Shown piece by piece: positions 7,874 through 15,651 of a stretch of 64,000 nucleotides of DNA (the first letter of the stretch is position 1; each line of letters begins with the position of its first letter). The stretch lies in assembly GCF_014193695.1 (NCBI RefSeq), contig NZ_JACHZR010000003.1, forward strand, positions 372,001 through 436,000, in the 5' to 3' direction. Below the pieces are notes generated by a model that did not search any database, was not told the origin of the DNA, and saw nothing but the letters and a program-made list of their open reading frames with translations. The translations under genes were made by a program, and so were the position numbers. The DNA is from Rhizobium sp. BK316 (GTDB lineage Bacteria > Pseudomonadota > Alphaproteobacteria > Rhizobiales > Rhizobiaceae).

Positions 7874-9607
7874 ATGGACACGAACACCAGCCGATCCTCC
7901 GCAAGCGCTGCTTCCGCCAAGGGCATGCCCGACGCCGCCGTGAAGTACCGGGCTTATCCGCAGGTAAACATTCCCGACCGCACCTGGCCGACCAAGACCA
8001 TCACCAAGGCGCCGATCTGGTGCTCCGTCGACCTGCGCGACGGCAATCAGGCGCTCGTCGATCCGATGGGGCACGACCGCAAGGCGCGCATGTTCCAGTT
8101 GCTGCTCGAAATGGGTTTCAAGGAAATCGAGATCGGTTTCCCATCGGCCTCGCAGACCGATTTCGATTTTGCCCGCTGGTGCATCGAAGAGGGCAATGTG
8201 CCTGACGACGTGTCGCTGCAGGTGCTGGTGCAGTGCCGTCCGGAACTGATCACGCGCACCTTCGAGGCGCTTCAAGGCGCAAACCGGCCGATCGTGCACT
8301 TCTATAATTCCACCAGCGAATTGCAGCGCCGCGTGGTGTTCGCCAAGGATGTGCGGGGCATCAAGCAGATTGCCGTCGATGCCGCCAAGATGATCACTGA
8401 CATGGCAGCCAAGGCCGGCGGCGGTTACCGTTTCGAGTATTCGCCCGAGAGCTTTACCGGCACCGAACTGGACGTGGCGCTGGAAATCTGCAACGCCGTC
8501 ATCGACGTTGTGAAGCCGACGCCCGATAATAAGCTCATCATCAACCTGCCTTCGACCGTCGAAATGGCGACCCCGAACGTCTATGCCGACCAGATCGAAT
8601 GGATGTGCCGTAATCTCGATAACAGAGAAAACCTGATCATCTCGCTGCACCCGCATAATGACCGCGGCACCGGCATTGCCGCCGCTGAGCTGGCCTTGCT
8701 GGCAGGCGCTGACCGCGTCGAAGGCACGCTCTTCGGCAATGGCGAGCGCACCGGCAATGTCGATGTCGTCACCATGGCGCTCAACATGTTCACGCAGGGC
8801 GTTGATCCAGAAATCGACTGCTCCAACATCGAACGCATCAAGGAAGTGTTCGAATATTCGAACCAGATGGCGATCGCCGAGCGTCATCCCTATGTCGGCG
8901 AACTGGTCTACACGGCCTTTTCAGGCTCGCATCAGGATGCGATCAACAAGGGCATGAAAGCGGCTCAGGTCGCCAACCATCCGGTCTGGGAAGTGCCTTA
9001 CCTGCCGATCGACCCGCGTGACGTCGGCCGCTCCTACGAGGCGATCATCCGCATCAATTCGCAGTCCGGCAAGGGCGGCATCGCTTATATCCTGCAGCAG
9101 GATTACGGGCTCAACCTGCCGCGCAACCTGCAGGTCGAATTCCGCGAGGACATCCAGCGCATCACCGACGAAGAAGGCAAGGAGCTTCCCTCCAAGCGCA
9201 TCCACGACCGCTTCATCGAGCGCTATGTGACGCAGCCGGGTGGGCGTCTGAAGTTCGTCGACCACCACACCTATCCCGATACAGAGCGCAAGGGACAGCG
9301 GATCGTCGCGGCCGAGATTACCGACAATGGCGAGATCAAGCGTATCGAAGGCCGCGGCAACGGCCCGATCGATGGCTTCATCAATGCGTTGTCGCACTAT
9401 CTCGGCATCGAGATGTCGGTCGAGGATTATTCGGAGCATTCGCTGCAGCACGGCTCGAATGCCGCCGCCATCTCCTATGTCGAGACGTCCTATCCGGGCG
9501 GCAAGCTCTTCGGCGCAGGCATCAACACCAATATCGTCGCCGCATCGCTCGAAGCGATCGTGTCGGCTGCCAACCGCGTGCTCGACGTGAAGGCCGGCAG
9601 GGCTTGA
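7874..9607 (+). CDS. leuA: 2-isopropylmalate synthase (long form)
   Basis: Cytosolic first committed enzyme of leucine synthesis; it condenses acetyl-CoA with 2-oxoisovalerate. It has 577 residues. The catalytic TIM barrel holds the metal/substrate motif CSVDLRDGNQALVDPM (about 53-68) and the metal-binding SLHPHNDRGTG (around 255-265). The C-terminal regulatory domain (about 435-577) contains the GNGPIDGFINAL segment, where Leu feedback usually acts. The length and N-terminal extension match the longer LeuA subgroup. The ATG at 7874 has GAGGAG upstream and follows the attenuator. Expression is probably controlled by leucine-dependent attenuation. Confidence 0.95.
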   Translation: MDTNTSRSSASAASAKGMPDAAVKYRAYPQVNIPDRTWPTKTITKAPIWCSVDLRDGNQALVDPMGHDRKARMFQLLLEMGFKEIEIGFPSASQTDFDFARWCIEEGNVPDDVSLQVLVQCRPELITRTFEALQGANRPIVHFYNSTSELQRRVVFAKDVRGIKQIAVDAAKMITDMAAKAGGGYRFEYSPESFTGTELDVALEICNAVIDVVKPTPDNKLIINLPSTVEMATPNVYADQIEWMCRNLDNRENLIISLHPHNDRGTGIAAAELALLAGADRVEGTLFGNGERTGNVDVVTMALNMFTQGVDPEIDCSNIERIKEVFEYSNQMAIAERHPYVGELVYTAFSGSHQDAINKGMKAAQVANHPVWEVPYLPIDPRDVGRSYEAIIRINSQSGKGGIAYILQQDYGLNLPRNLQVEFREDIQRITDEEGKELPSKRIHDRFIERYVTQPGGRLKFVDHHTYPDTERKGQRIVAAEITDNGEIKRIEGRGNGPIDGFINALSHYLGIEMSVEDYSEHSLQHGSNAAAISYVETSYPGGKLFGAGINTNIVAASLEAIVSAANRVLDVKAGRA

Positions 9608-9616
9608 GTATGCTGA

Positions 9617-9682
9617 TCAGGCCGCGATCGCCTCGGAGTGACGCGGCCTGACGATGCAATCGGCGAGCTCATCGAGCTCGCC
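9617..9682. terminator. Two adjacent hairpins between convergent genes
   Basis: TCAGGCCGCG (9617-9626) with CGCGGCCTGA (9642-9651) is a perfect 10-base stem. GGCGAGCTC (9662-9670) with GAGCTCGCC (9674-9682) is a perfect 9-base stem with a 3-base loop. They fill the gap between leuA and the convergent anti-sigma gene. Neither has a U-tract, so a bidirectional stabilising or termination role is inferred from position. Confidence 0.45.
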
Positions 9683-9706
9683 CTGCGCTTGCGTATCTCG
9701 TCAGAT

Positions 9707-10543
9707 TCAGATTTCGGCAGCGATTTCCATGGCAAGCTGGCCGAGCGTGGCTTCGGCAGACGGGCCGGCCAGCACATAGGAGGTGCCGGCATTGTGCCAG
9801 GTCACGAGGCCGATCTCGTCGCGGATCGTTTCCTTGAAGTCTTCCGTTTCCGGCGGCTGTGCATCCTTGCGGAAGCAGATCGAGATGATATCGCCGTCGG
9901 TGTTGGAATAGACGAGCTGGCCGACGGGGCGGCTGTCGCCGAGGATCACGCGTGCGCCCTGGAAGGTCCAGGATCCGGCCGAGAGATCCGGCACACGGAA
10001 CGGTACGCCGATTGCGGTCGTCAGCCAGGATGAGATTTCCTCGGACTGCGAGGCCGGCACTTCGACGAGGTGGCGCGGTTGGCGCACGAGAAGCCGCTGG
10101 AAGGCGGTGACGTCGCCCAACCAGTCATTCGTGTTGATTTGGGGCGCTGTGACTCGTGTGGCGTCATCCGTATCCGGGGCATTGCCGATGAAATAACCGA
10201 TGCTACCGCCGACGACGAAAAGAATGAGGGCTACGGCAAGCGCCTGGCGGCCGCTGGGCGCGAGCTTGAGCTGAAAGCGGGCATTGCGTTGCGCGATCGG
10301 CGTCTTCGGCGGTTGCGTGCTTTTGATGGAGCGGACAAGCGACAACGGGACCGGTTCCTTCAGCATGTCGTCCAGTTTACGGCGGCCGAAATCGACGCCG
10401 TGGCGTAGCTTATCGTAGATCTTACGGGCGGTTTCATCTGTTGCCAGCCTGCTTTCCAGCTCCAGCTTTTGTTCCGGTGTGGTTTCGCCGTCGAGGAGGG
10501 CGGCAAGCTGGGCTTCAAGCGGCTGTTTTTTGAAATCGAGCAA
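9707..10543 (-). CDS. Anti-sigma factor, transmembrane
   Basis: A 278-residue single-pass protein. The cytoplasmic N-terminus (about 1-95) has the zinc-less anti-sigma look (LEAQLAALLDGETTPEQKLELESRLATDE). One membrane helix follows at about 100-120 (ALAVALILFVVGGSIGYFIG), then a ~155-residue periplasmic domain. It lies directly behind the ECF sigma gene (5-base gap), so it is the likely partner that sequesters the sigma and responds to an envelope signal. The signal itself is unknown. Confidence 0.85.
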   Translation of the reverse strand: MLDFKKQPLEAQLAALLDGETTPEQKLELESRLATDETARKIYDKLRHGVDFGRRKLDDMLKEPVPLSLVRSIKSTQPPKTPIAQRNARFQLKLAPSGRQALAVALILFVVGGSIGYFIGNAPDTDDATRVTAPQINTNDWLGDVTAFQRLLVRQPRHLVEVPASQSEEISSWLTTAIGVPFRVPDLSAGSWTFQGARVILGDSRPVGQLVYSNTDGDIISICFRKDAQPPETEDFKETIRDEIGLVTWHNAGTSYVLAGPSAEATLGQLAMEIAAEI

Positions 10544-10548
10544 ATCAG

Positions 10549-11061
10549 TCAGTACCTGTGGACGGGCGGATTGTGACCGGACAATGCGGCGAAATGGAGT
10601 CGTGCCGTCGCAAGCTGACCGGCAATGCTGCCGATTGTGATGCCCATGATTTCGGCTGCCTGCTGATAGCTGTGCCCTTCCACGTCGATCAGCACGAAGA
10701 TGCTGGCCACGCCCTCAGGCATCTCCGCGAGCATACGGTGCAGGGCATCGGTATCGACGACCGTTGCGCGATCGCGAATGGCGTCGCGGATGTCAGTCAC
10801 GTTACCTCGTGTAGTCGGTCGCGGCTTGCGCTTGCGGCTGTCTTCCGCCCATTGCTGGCGGGCCAGCGTATAGATCCAGCTTTCCAGCCGGCCTTCGCCG
10901 TTCCACTGATGCCCTTTGGAAATTGCGCGCAGACAGACCGCTTGGACCAGCTCATCGGCTGCAGCCGTCTCTCCCGCGAGCGTGATGGCAAAGCGGCGGA
11001 GGCGGGGCAGAAGGCCGACGAGATCACGCCGGATATCGGTGGTGGTGGCGGGTTGGCGCAT
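10549..11061 (-). CDS. ECF-type RNA polymerase sigma factor
   Basis: A 170-residue extracytoplasmic-function sigma. Region 2 is about residues 12-80 (LPRLRRFAITLAGETAAADELVQAVCLRAI, then ESWIYTLARQQWAEDSRKRK). Region 4 is about 105-160 (LAEMPEGVASIFVLIDVEGHSYQQAAEIMGI, with the IGSIAGQLATARLHF recognition helix). The start at 11061 is preferred because GGAAAG precedes it; another ATG six codons upstream lacks a ribosome-binding site. It is followed 5 bases on by its anti-sigma gene. I could not find a convincing auto-regulated ECF promoter in the 200 bases upstream. Confidence 0.9.
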   Translation of the reverse strand: MRQPATTTDIRRDLVGLLPRLRRFAITLAGETAAADELVQAVCLRAISKGHQWNGEGRLESWIYTLARQQWAEDSRKRKPRPTTRGNVTDIRDAIRDRATVVDTDALHRMLAEMPEGVASIFVLIDVEGHSYQQAAEIMGITIGSIAGQLATARLHFAALSGHNPPVHRY

Positions 11062-11278
11062 TGTCTTTCCAAGAAGCATTCACATCGGCCGGCATTCAAC
11101 TGTTTTGCATTCGGGCCGGCTTCGCGTACAGGCCCTGCCCGGCGGGCGTGAAGCCATCGTATCTACCCCGGCCATGCAGGCGGCTTTATGAAACAAGTCG
11201 CCTGTATTTCGCAAGCGCGGGGGTGAATTCATCCATCCCTTCCCAAGGGATTTCGTACCATAGCCCGCGGAGCTTGCC

Positions 11279-11839
11279 TCAATATGTCCTGTAGCCGTTC
11301 AGGCTCTGGAGAAGAGCGCGATAGGCCCAGGTATTTTCGCCGCCGCGATCACGGATCTCGACGAGCTGCACGCGGGCGCCCTGGAGGTCGCCCTGTTCGG
11401 CAAGCGCCATACCCATGTAGGAGCGGGCGAGGATGTAATTCTCATCCTGTTGCAGCGCCTTCTTGTAGTAGGACATGCCGAGCTCCATGCGGCCAGCCTT
11501 GCGGTTGGCATAGCCGAGATAATTCAGGATGCGCGGATCGTTCTGGTTCTGCGCGAGGTTCAGCACCGTGATAGCGTTCTCGTATTGGCCGGTATAGGCA
11601 AATTCCCGGGCAAAGTTGTAGAGGTCGTCATCGTTGAAGCTCTGCTTCTTCGGATCAACGCATTCCTTCTTCTTGGCATCCCAGACCTTGCCCTTGGTGC
11701 AGGTCTTGGTCGTTTGGGTCTTCTGCGGCGGCGAGGTGTCATCGTTCCCGCCACCGACCGCAAAGGCGGATGTGGCGAGACCGAAAGCAAAGACGGAAAC
11801 AAGCGAAAGTCTGCACAGGCGATGAAGAGAAGAAGTCAT
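11279..11839 (-). CDS. Secreted TPR-repeat protein
   Basis: A 186-residue exported protein. A Sec signal peptide occupies about residues 1-27 (cleavage after TSAFA). A short linker has two Cys (KTCTKGKVWDAKKKECVD), possibly a disulfide. Tetratricopeptide repeats follow from about 70 to 170: DLYNFAREFAYTGQYENAI, ILNYLGYANRKAGRMELG and ARSYMGMALAEQGDLQGA. TPR proteins of this size usually scaffold envelope complexes, but the partner is unknown. It is monocistronic on the minus strand. Confidence 0.85.
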   Translation of the reverse strand: MTSSLHRLCRLSLVSVFAFGLATSAFAVGGGNDDTSPPQKTQTTKTCTKGKVWDAKKKECVDPKKQSFNDDDLYNFAREFAYTGQYENAITVLNLAQNQNDPRILNYLGYANRKAGRMELGMSYYKKALQQDENYILARSYMGMALAEQGDLQGARVQLVEIRDRGGENTWAYRALLQSLNGYRTY

Positions 11840-11998
11840 CGGGCGTACTCCGTTTTGAAGCGCTGCGGTTGTTGAATTGTACGCCGACGCTTAAAAATAC
11901 CAAGAGCCCCGGCGGCCTTTATTGCCTATGCTGCGACATTGGTGACCGATCTTCACAGGTTGGTTCAAAAGCTGCCGGAATCGGTTCCGCAATCGCCT

Positions 11999-12907
11999 TT
12001 AAAGTGCGAAAATATCTACACTTTCCGGCATCATGCCATCGGCCGTATCGTTGATGCTGAAGCGCTCGCCCTTCACCTCCCAGGCGCCCGGGGAACCGGA
12101 AATGGAGAAGAGATTATAGGCGGCGCGGGGCTTGATGCCGCCCGGTCCCTGCGAGGCCGAAGCTATGCCGACGACAGGCACCGGGCCTGTCTGTCCGCGC
12201 AGCCAGTAAAGCGTGTTGAGATGGGTATGGCCGTGCAGCACGAGCTCTGCGCCGCCGGTGGAAACGACGGCCGCGAAACGGCGGATACCGATCATGCGCT
12301 TGTAGAAGGAGGTCGCGCCGCGGATCGGCGGATGGTGGATCATGACGACACGGAACAGACCGGCTTCACCGGCAGCGCGCAGCATGTTGACCGTATCGCG
12401 TGCCTGGCGCGCGCCGAAGAAGCCCGACGCGGCGAAGGGCGGAGTCGCAACGGCAGTCGAGCAGCCGACGATTGCAACTTTGTCGCGGATGCGAAGGTAG
12501 GGAAAGATATGCCGGTCTGCCTCCCATTCCGGCGGGGCAAGGTCGCCGCGCACATAGTCGTACCAGGCGCGCATCGACTTCTCGTAGGCGCCCGGCACAT
12601 AGGCGTCGTGGTTGCCGGGTACGACCGAGGTAGCGGCTGGATCGCCGAGTTCCTGCAGCCAGGCTGCCGCGCTCCGGATCTCGATGCCGCTCGCCAGATT
12701 GACGAGGTCGCCGGTCACCGCCAGATGGTCGGCCTCGTGGGTGCGGATATCGTCCAGCAGCAGATCGAGCGTGCTGCCGAAAAGATGCTTGCGCCGGTTG
12801 CGGTGCCAGTTCACAAAGCCCGTAATACGTTTTGAGAAAAGTTCGTGAATGGAAAGGCGGGGCAGGGGTCCGAGATGGACGTCGGAGATATGCGCGAGCT
12901 TGAACAT
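11999..12907 (-). CDS. Calcineurin-like metallophosphoesterase
   Basis: A 302-residue predicted phosphodiesterase or phosphatase with a two-metal site. Its metal-binding signatures appear in order: HISDVHLG near the N-terminus, VTGDLVN (about 60-66), VPGNHDAY (about 92-99), VMIHHPP (about 185) and LHGHTHLN (about 232). All ligands of the calcineurin superfamily are present. The substrate is unclear; cyclic nucleotide or lipid-linked phosphates are possible. The ATG at 12907 puts the start just before the first motif. It is divergent from the Nudix gene, with a 56-base shared upstream region. Confidence 0.9.
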   Translation of the reverse strand: MFKLAHISDVHLGPLPRLSIHELFSKRITGFVNWHRNRRKHLFGSTLDLLLDDIRTHEADHLAVTGDLVNLASGIEIRSAAAWLQELGDPAATSVVPGNHDAYVPGAYEKSMRAWYDYVRGDLAPPEWEADRHIFPYLRIRDKVAIVGCSTAVATPPFAASGFFGARQARDTVNMLRAAGEAGLFRVVMIHHPPIRGATSFYKRMIGIRRFAAVVSTGGAELVLHGHTHLNTLYWLRGQTGPVPVVGIASASQGPGGIKPRAAYNLFSISGSPGAWEVKGERFSINDTADGMMPESVDIFAL

Positions 12908-12963
12908 GCAACGACACATAGACCAGCTTATTTACAATTCAAACACATCCCCGCGATGAGAGT

Positions 12964-13455
12964 ATGAAAGAGCCCATGGCAGACAAACAAACATGGCCCC
13001 TTCACATGAAAGTGTTGGTGCGATTGCTGCACGTCTATTTTTCCGTCGCGCGTGGAATGACGATGGGGGTGCGTGCAGCCTGTTTCGACGAGCAGGGACG
13101 CCTCTTTCTCGTTCGTCACAGCTATACGGGCGGATGGCATATGCCGGGCGGCGGGCTTGAGCGAAACGAGACGGCAGAAGAGGCGCTCATCAAGGAATTG
13201 CGGGAGGAAGGCAACCTCAAGATCGTCGGCAAGCCGCAGCTCTTCCACGTCTATTTCAACACCAACATTACCCGGCGCGACCATGTGGTTTTCTACCGCG
13301 CCACCGTGGAGCAGATTGCGCCGCGGCCGCCGGACTGGGAGATTGCCGAAAGCGGCTTCTTCGAGGTCGACGATCTGCCCGAGGAGACGACCGAAGCGAC
13401 GCTGCGAAGGCTTGCCGAGCTCCGCGGCGAGGCGGAGCCGGCGCATTACTGGTGA
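12964..13455 (+). CDS. Nudix hydrolase
   Basis: A 163-residue Nudix-fold protein. The Nudix box starts at HMPGGGLERNETAEEAL and ends KELREEGN: the metal-binding Glu pair is present, but the usual Arg is Lys and the late Gly is Asn. The N-terminal hydrophobic segment (KVLVRLLHVYFSVARGMTMG, about 16-35) is unusual for a soluble Nudix enzyme and may be a membrane-proximal helix. A second ATG at 12976 is an equally good start. The substrate cannot be predicted. Confidence 0.85.
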   Translation: MKEPMADKQTWPLHMKVLVRLLHVYFSVARGMTMGVRAACFDEQGRLFLVRHSYTGGWHMPGGGLERNETAEEALIKELREEGNLKIVGKPQLFHVYFNTNITRRDHVVFYRATVEQIAPRPPDWEIAESGFFEVDDLPEETTEATLRRLAELRGEAEPAHYW

Positions 13456-13458
13456 GGC

Positions 13459-14448
13459 TCAGGCTGCGGCTGCGAACTTGTCGCGGCCATGCGGCCGGTC
13501 GAGATCGAGGGCTGGGCCTGATGGCACGATGCCGGTCGGGTTGATCGTCTTGTGGCTGCGGTAATAGTGCTCCTTGATGTGGCGCAGATTGACCGTGTCT
13601 GCCACGTCAGGCGTCTGATAGAGGTCGCGCAGATAGCCTTGCAGGTTGCCGTAGTCCTCGATGCGGCGGATATTGCATTTGAAGTGGCCGACATAAACTG
13701 GGTCGAAACGTACCAGCGTCGTGAAGAGGCGCCAATCGGCTTCGGTCTGGCGATCGCCGAAAAGGTAGCGACCCTTGCCGAGGCGTTCATCGAGCCTGTC
13801 AAGCGTTTCGAACAGCTTGACGACATTCTCTTCGTAGGCGGCCTGCGTGGTGGCAAAGCCCGCCTTGTAGACGCCGTTGTTGACCGTGTCGTAGACGACA
13901 TCGTTCAGTGCATCGATGTCCGCCCGCAGGTCTTCCGGATAATAATCCGGCGTCGAGCCCGTCAGACGATTGAAGGCGCTGTTGAACATGCGGATGATTT
14001 CAGCAGACTCGTTGTTGACGATCGTGCCCGTATGCTTGTCCCAGAGCACCGGGACGGTGACGCGGCCGGAATAATGCGGATCGGCCTTCACATAGACTTC
14101 CCAGAGAGCCTTCGAGCCGAAGAGCTGGTCGCCGGTGGCGCCATTGCCGACCTTGAATTCCCAGCCGTTTTCCAGCATCAACGGATCGACGACCGAAACG
14201 GAAATCAGGTCTTCGAGCTTCTTCAGCTTGCGGAAGATCAGCGTGCGATGCGCCCAGGGGCAGGCGAAGGAGACGTAAAGGTGATAGCGGCCAGCCTCGG
14301 CCCTGAAACCGCCTTTGCCGCTGGGGCCGGCTTCCCCATCGGCCGTGATCCAGTTGCGGAATTGCGAGGGCTGACGCTTGAAATGGCCCTTCGTTTCCTT
14401 CGTGTCGTACCAGACGTCATGCCAGACGCCGTCCACCAGCATGCCCAT
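13459..14448 (-). CDS. Glutathionyl-hydroquinone reductase (Xi-class GST)
   Basis: A 329-residue member of the YqjG/EcfG/PcpF family, which uses glutathione to reduce glutathionyl-hydroquinones. Counting from the ATG at 14448, the catalytic Cys is residue 63 in SFACPWAHRT, the diagnostic CPWA motif. The N-terminal thioredoxin-like and C-terminal helical domains span the rest, with NNESAEIIRMFN binding glutathione. The start is supported by AGAGGTG upstream; an earlier GTG in frame is less likely. It is convergent with the Nudix gene (3-base gap). Confidence 0.93.
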   Translation of the reverse strand: MGMLVDGVWHDVWYDTKETKGHFKRQPSQFRNWITADGEAGPSGKGGFRAEAGRYHLYVSFACPWAHRTLIFRKLKKLEDLISVSVVDPLMLENGWEFKVGNGATGDQLFGSKALWEVYVKADPHYSGRVTVPVLWDKHTGTIVNNESAEIIRMFNSAFNRLTGSTPDYYPEDLRADIDALNDVVYDTVNNGVYKAGFATTQAAYEENVVKLFETLDRLDERLGKGRYLFGDRQTEADWRLFTTLVRFDPVYVGHFKCNIRRIEDYGNLQGYLRDLYQTPDVADTVNLRHIKEHYYRSHKTINPTGIVPSGPALDLDRPHGRDKFAAAA

Positions 14449-14725
14449 GGGATTCACCTCTGAAATTGATCGTGGCTGAGTAGATATCGCATCATGCGGC
14501 GTTTTGCAGGCGACAAAGATTGAACACTGCGTCTCAGCCGCCCGGATCCCGTCCGAATTTTTGCAATAGACGGCAGAAATTTTTCCTGCTATCCGCCTTC
14601 CTCACAAATTTCTGGAATCCTGCTTGATGTCTATTCTCAGAGGCCTGCGACGACGCTGATGCTCCCGAACGCCTGAGGGCGTGTTCGCGAACCTATATAT
14701 CTGCGTCTATCCGGTCTCTGTTCCC

Positions 14726-15232
14726 ATGCTCATGTACAAGCACGATCTCGTCTACCTCACCGAGGACGCGTCTCACGACGCCGCTATCGAACTCATCAAC
14801 GAAGAAGCCTTCGGCCCCGGCCGGCATACGCGCGCCGCTGCCCGTATTCGCGAGCAGGGACCGCATGACCTGTCGCTCTCCTTCATCTGCGCCGATGACG
14901 GCGAGACGATTGCTTCGGTGCGGATGACGCCGGTTCTGGCCGGAACGGTGAAGGGCCATCTCCTCGGACCGCTTGCCGTGCGGCCGTCGCACAAGAGCAG
15001 GGGTATCGGCCGGGAATTGGTGCGCATCGCGGTCGAGGCTGCCAAGCGCAAGGGTTCGGAAGCCGTCATCCTTGTGGGCGACCCGCCCTATTACGGTCCG
15101 CTCGGCTTCGAGAAGGTCGCCTACGCCGCGCTGACTTTTCCGGGGCCAGTCGATCCGAGCCGGGTACTGGTCGTCCCGATTGCCGAAGACACGCATGCGC
15201 GGCTGAAGGGCACGATTGCCTGGCGGAAGTAG
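14726..15232 (+). CDS. GNAT family N-acetyltransferase (YhbS-like)
   Basis: About 168 residues. The acetyl-CoA binding loop is SHKSRGIGRELVRIAVEAA, and the following DPPYYGPLGFEKV is characteristic of the YhbS subgroup of acetyltransferases. The C-terminal region is short. The start is uncertain: ATG at 14726 or 14732 both fit, with no strong ribosome-binding site. It is divergent from the GST gene across a ~280-base gap in which I see no gene. It converges with the next acetyltransferase at zero distance. Confidence 0.85.
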   Translation: MLMYKHDLVYLTEDASHDAAIELINEEAFGPGRHTRAAARIREQGPHDLSLSFICADDGETIASVRMTPVLAGTVKGHLLGPLAVRPSHKSRGIGRELVRIAVEAAKRKGSEAVILVGDPPYYGPLGFEKVAYAALTFPGPVDPSRVLVVPIAEDTHARLKGTIAWRK

Positions 15233-15649
15233 TCAGAGCAGCTTCTTCAGAAACGTCCGCGTTCTTCCCTCAGGAAAATCCGGCAGTTCGCCGAAGATCT
15301 CGTAGCCTTGGCGCTGGTAGGCGCTGAGCGCGTGCGGGTTGAAGGTATCGATCCAGGCGCCGCGGCAACCGCGGGCGGCGGCTTCCTCTTCCGCCTTGGC
15401 GAGAATCTTGCCGGCCAGGCCGCTGCCGCGCAGCGTGTCGGGAATGTAGAGCATCTGCACGAAGAGCCAGCCCCAGGCCGTGTAGCCGGACAGGCCGCCC
15501 GAGATTTTTCCATCGGTGTCACGGATCAGAACGGCGAGCGGCTGGCGTTCGGACGGGCCGACATCCTCGGTGTTGAAGGCCGTCAGGCCATCGGTGATGA
15601 CGGCAAGCTCTTCCGGAGAAGGGGAGGCGGTGAGCTCGAATTCCGGCAT
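15233..15649 (-). CDS. GNAT family N-acetyltransferase
   Basis: A 138-residue compact GNAT protein. Its core motif is LYIPDTLRGSGLAGKILAKAE (acetyl-CoA loop RGSGLAG), followed by WIDTFNPHALSAYQRQGYEIFGEL, the classic last part of the fold. It begins three bases after the stop of the large membrane protein upstream and is probably the last gene of that operon. The substrate is unknown. Confidence 0.85.
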   Translation of the reverse strand: MPEFELTASPSPEELAVITDGLTAFNTEDVGPSERQPLAVLIRDTDGKISGGLSGYTAWGWLFVQMLYIPDTLRGSGLAGKILAKAEEEAAARGCRGAWIDTFNPHALSAYQRQGYEIFGELPDFPEGRTRTFLKKLL

Positions 15650-15651
15650 GG

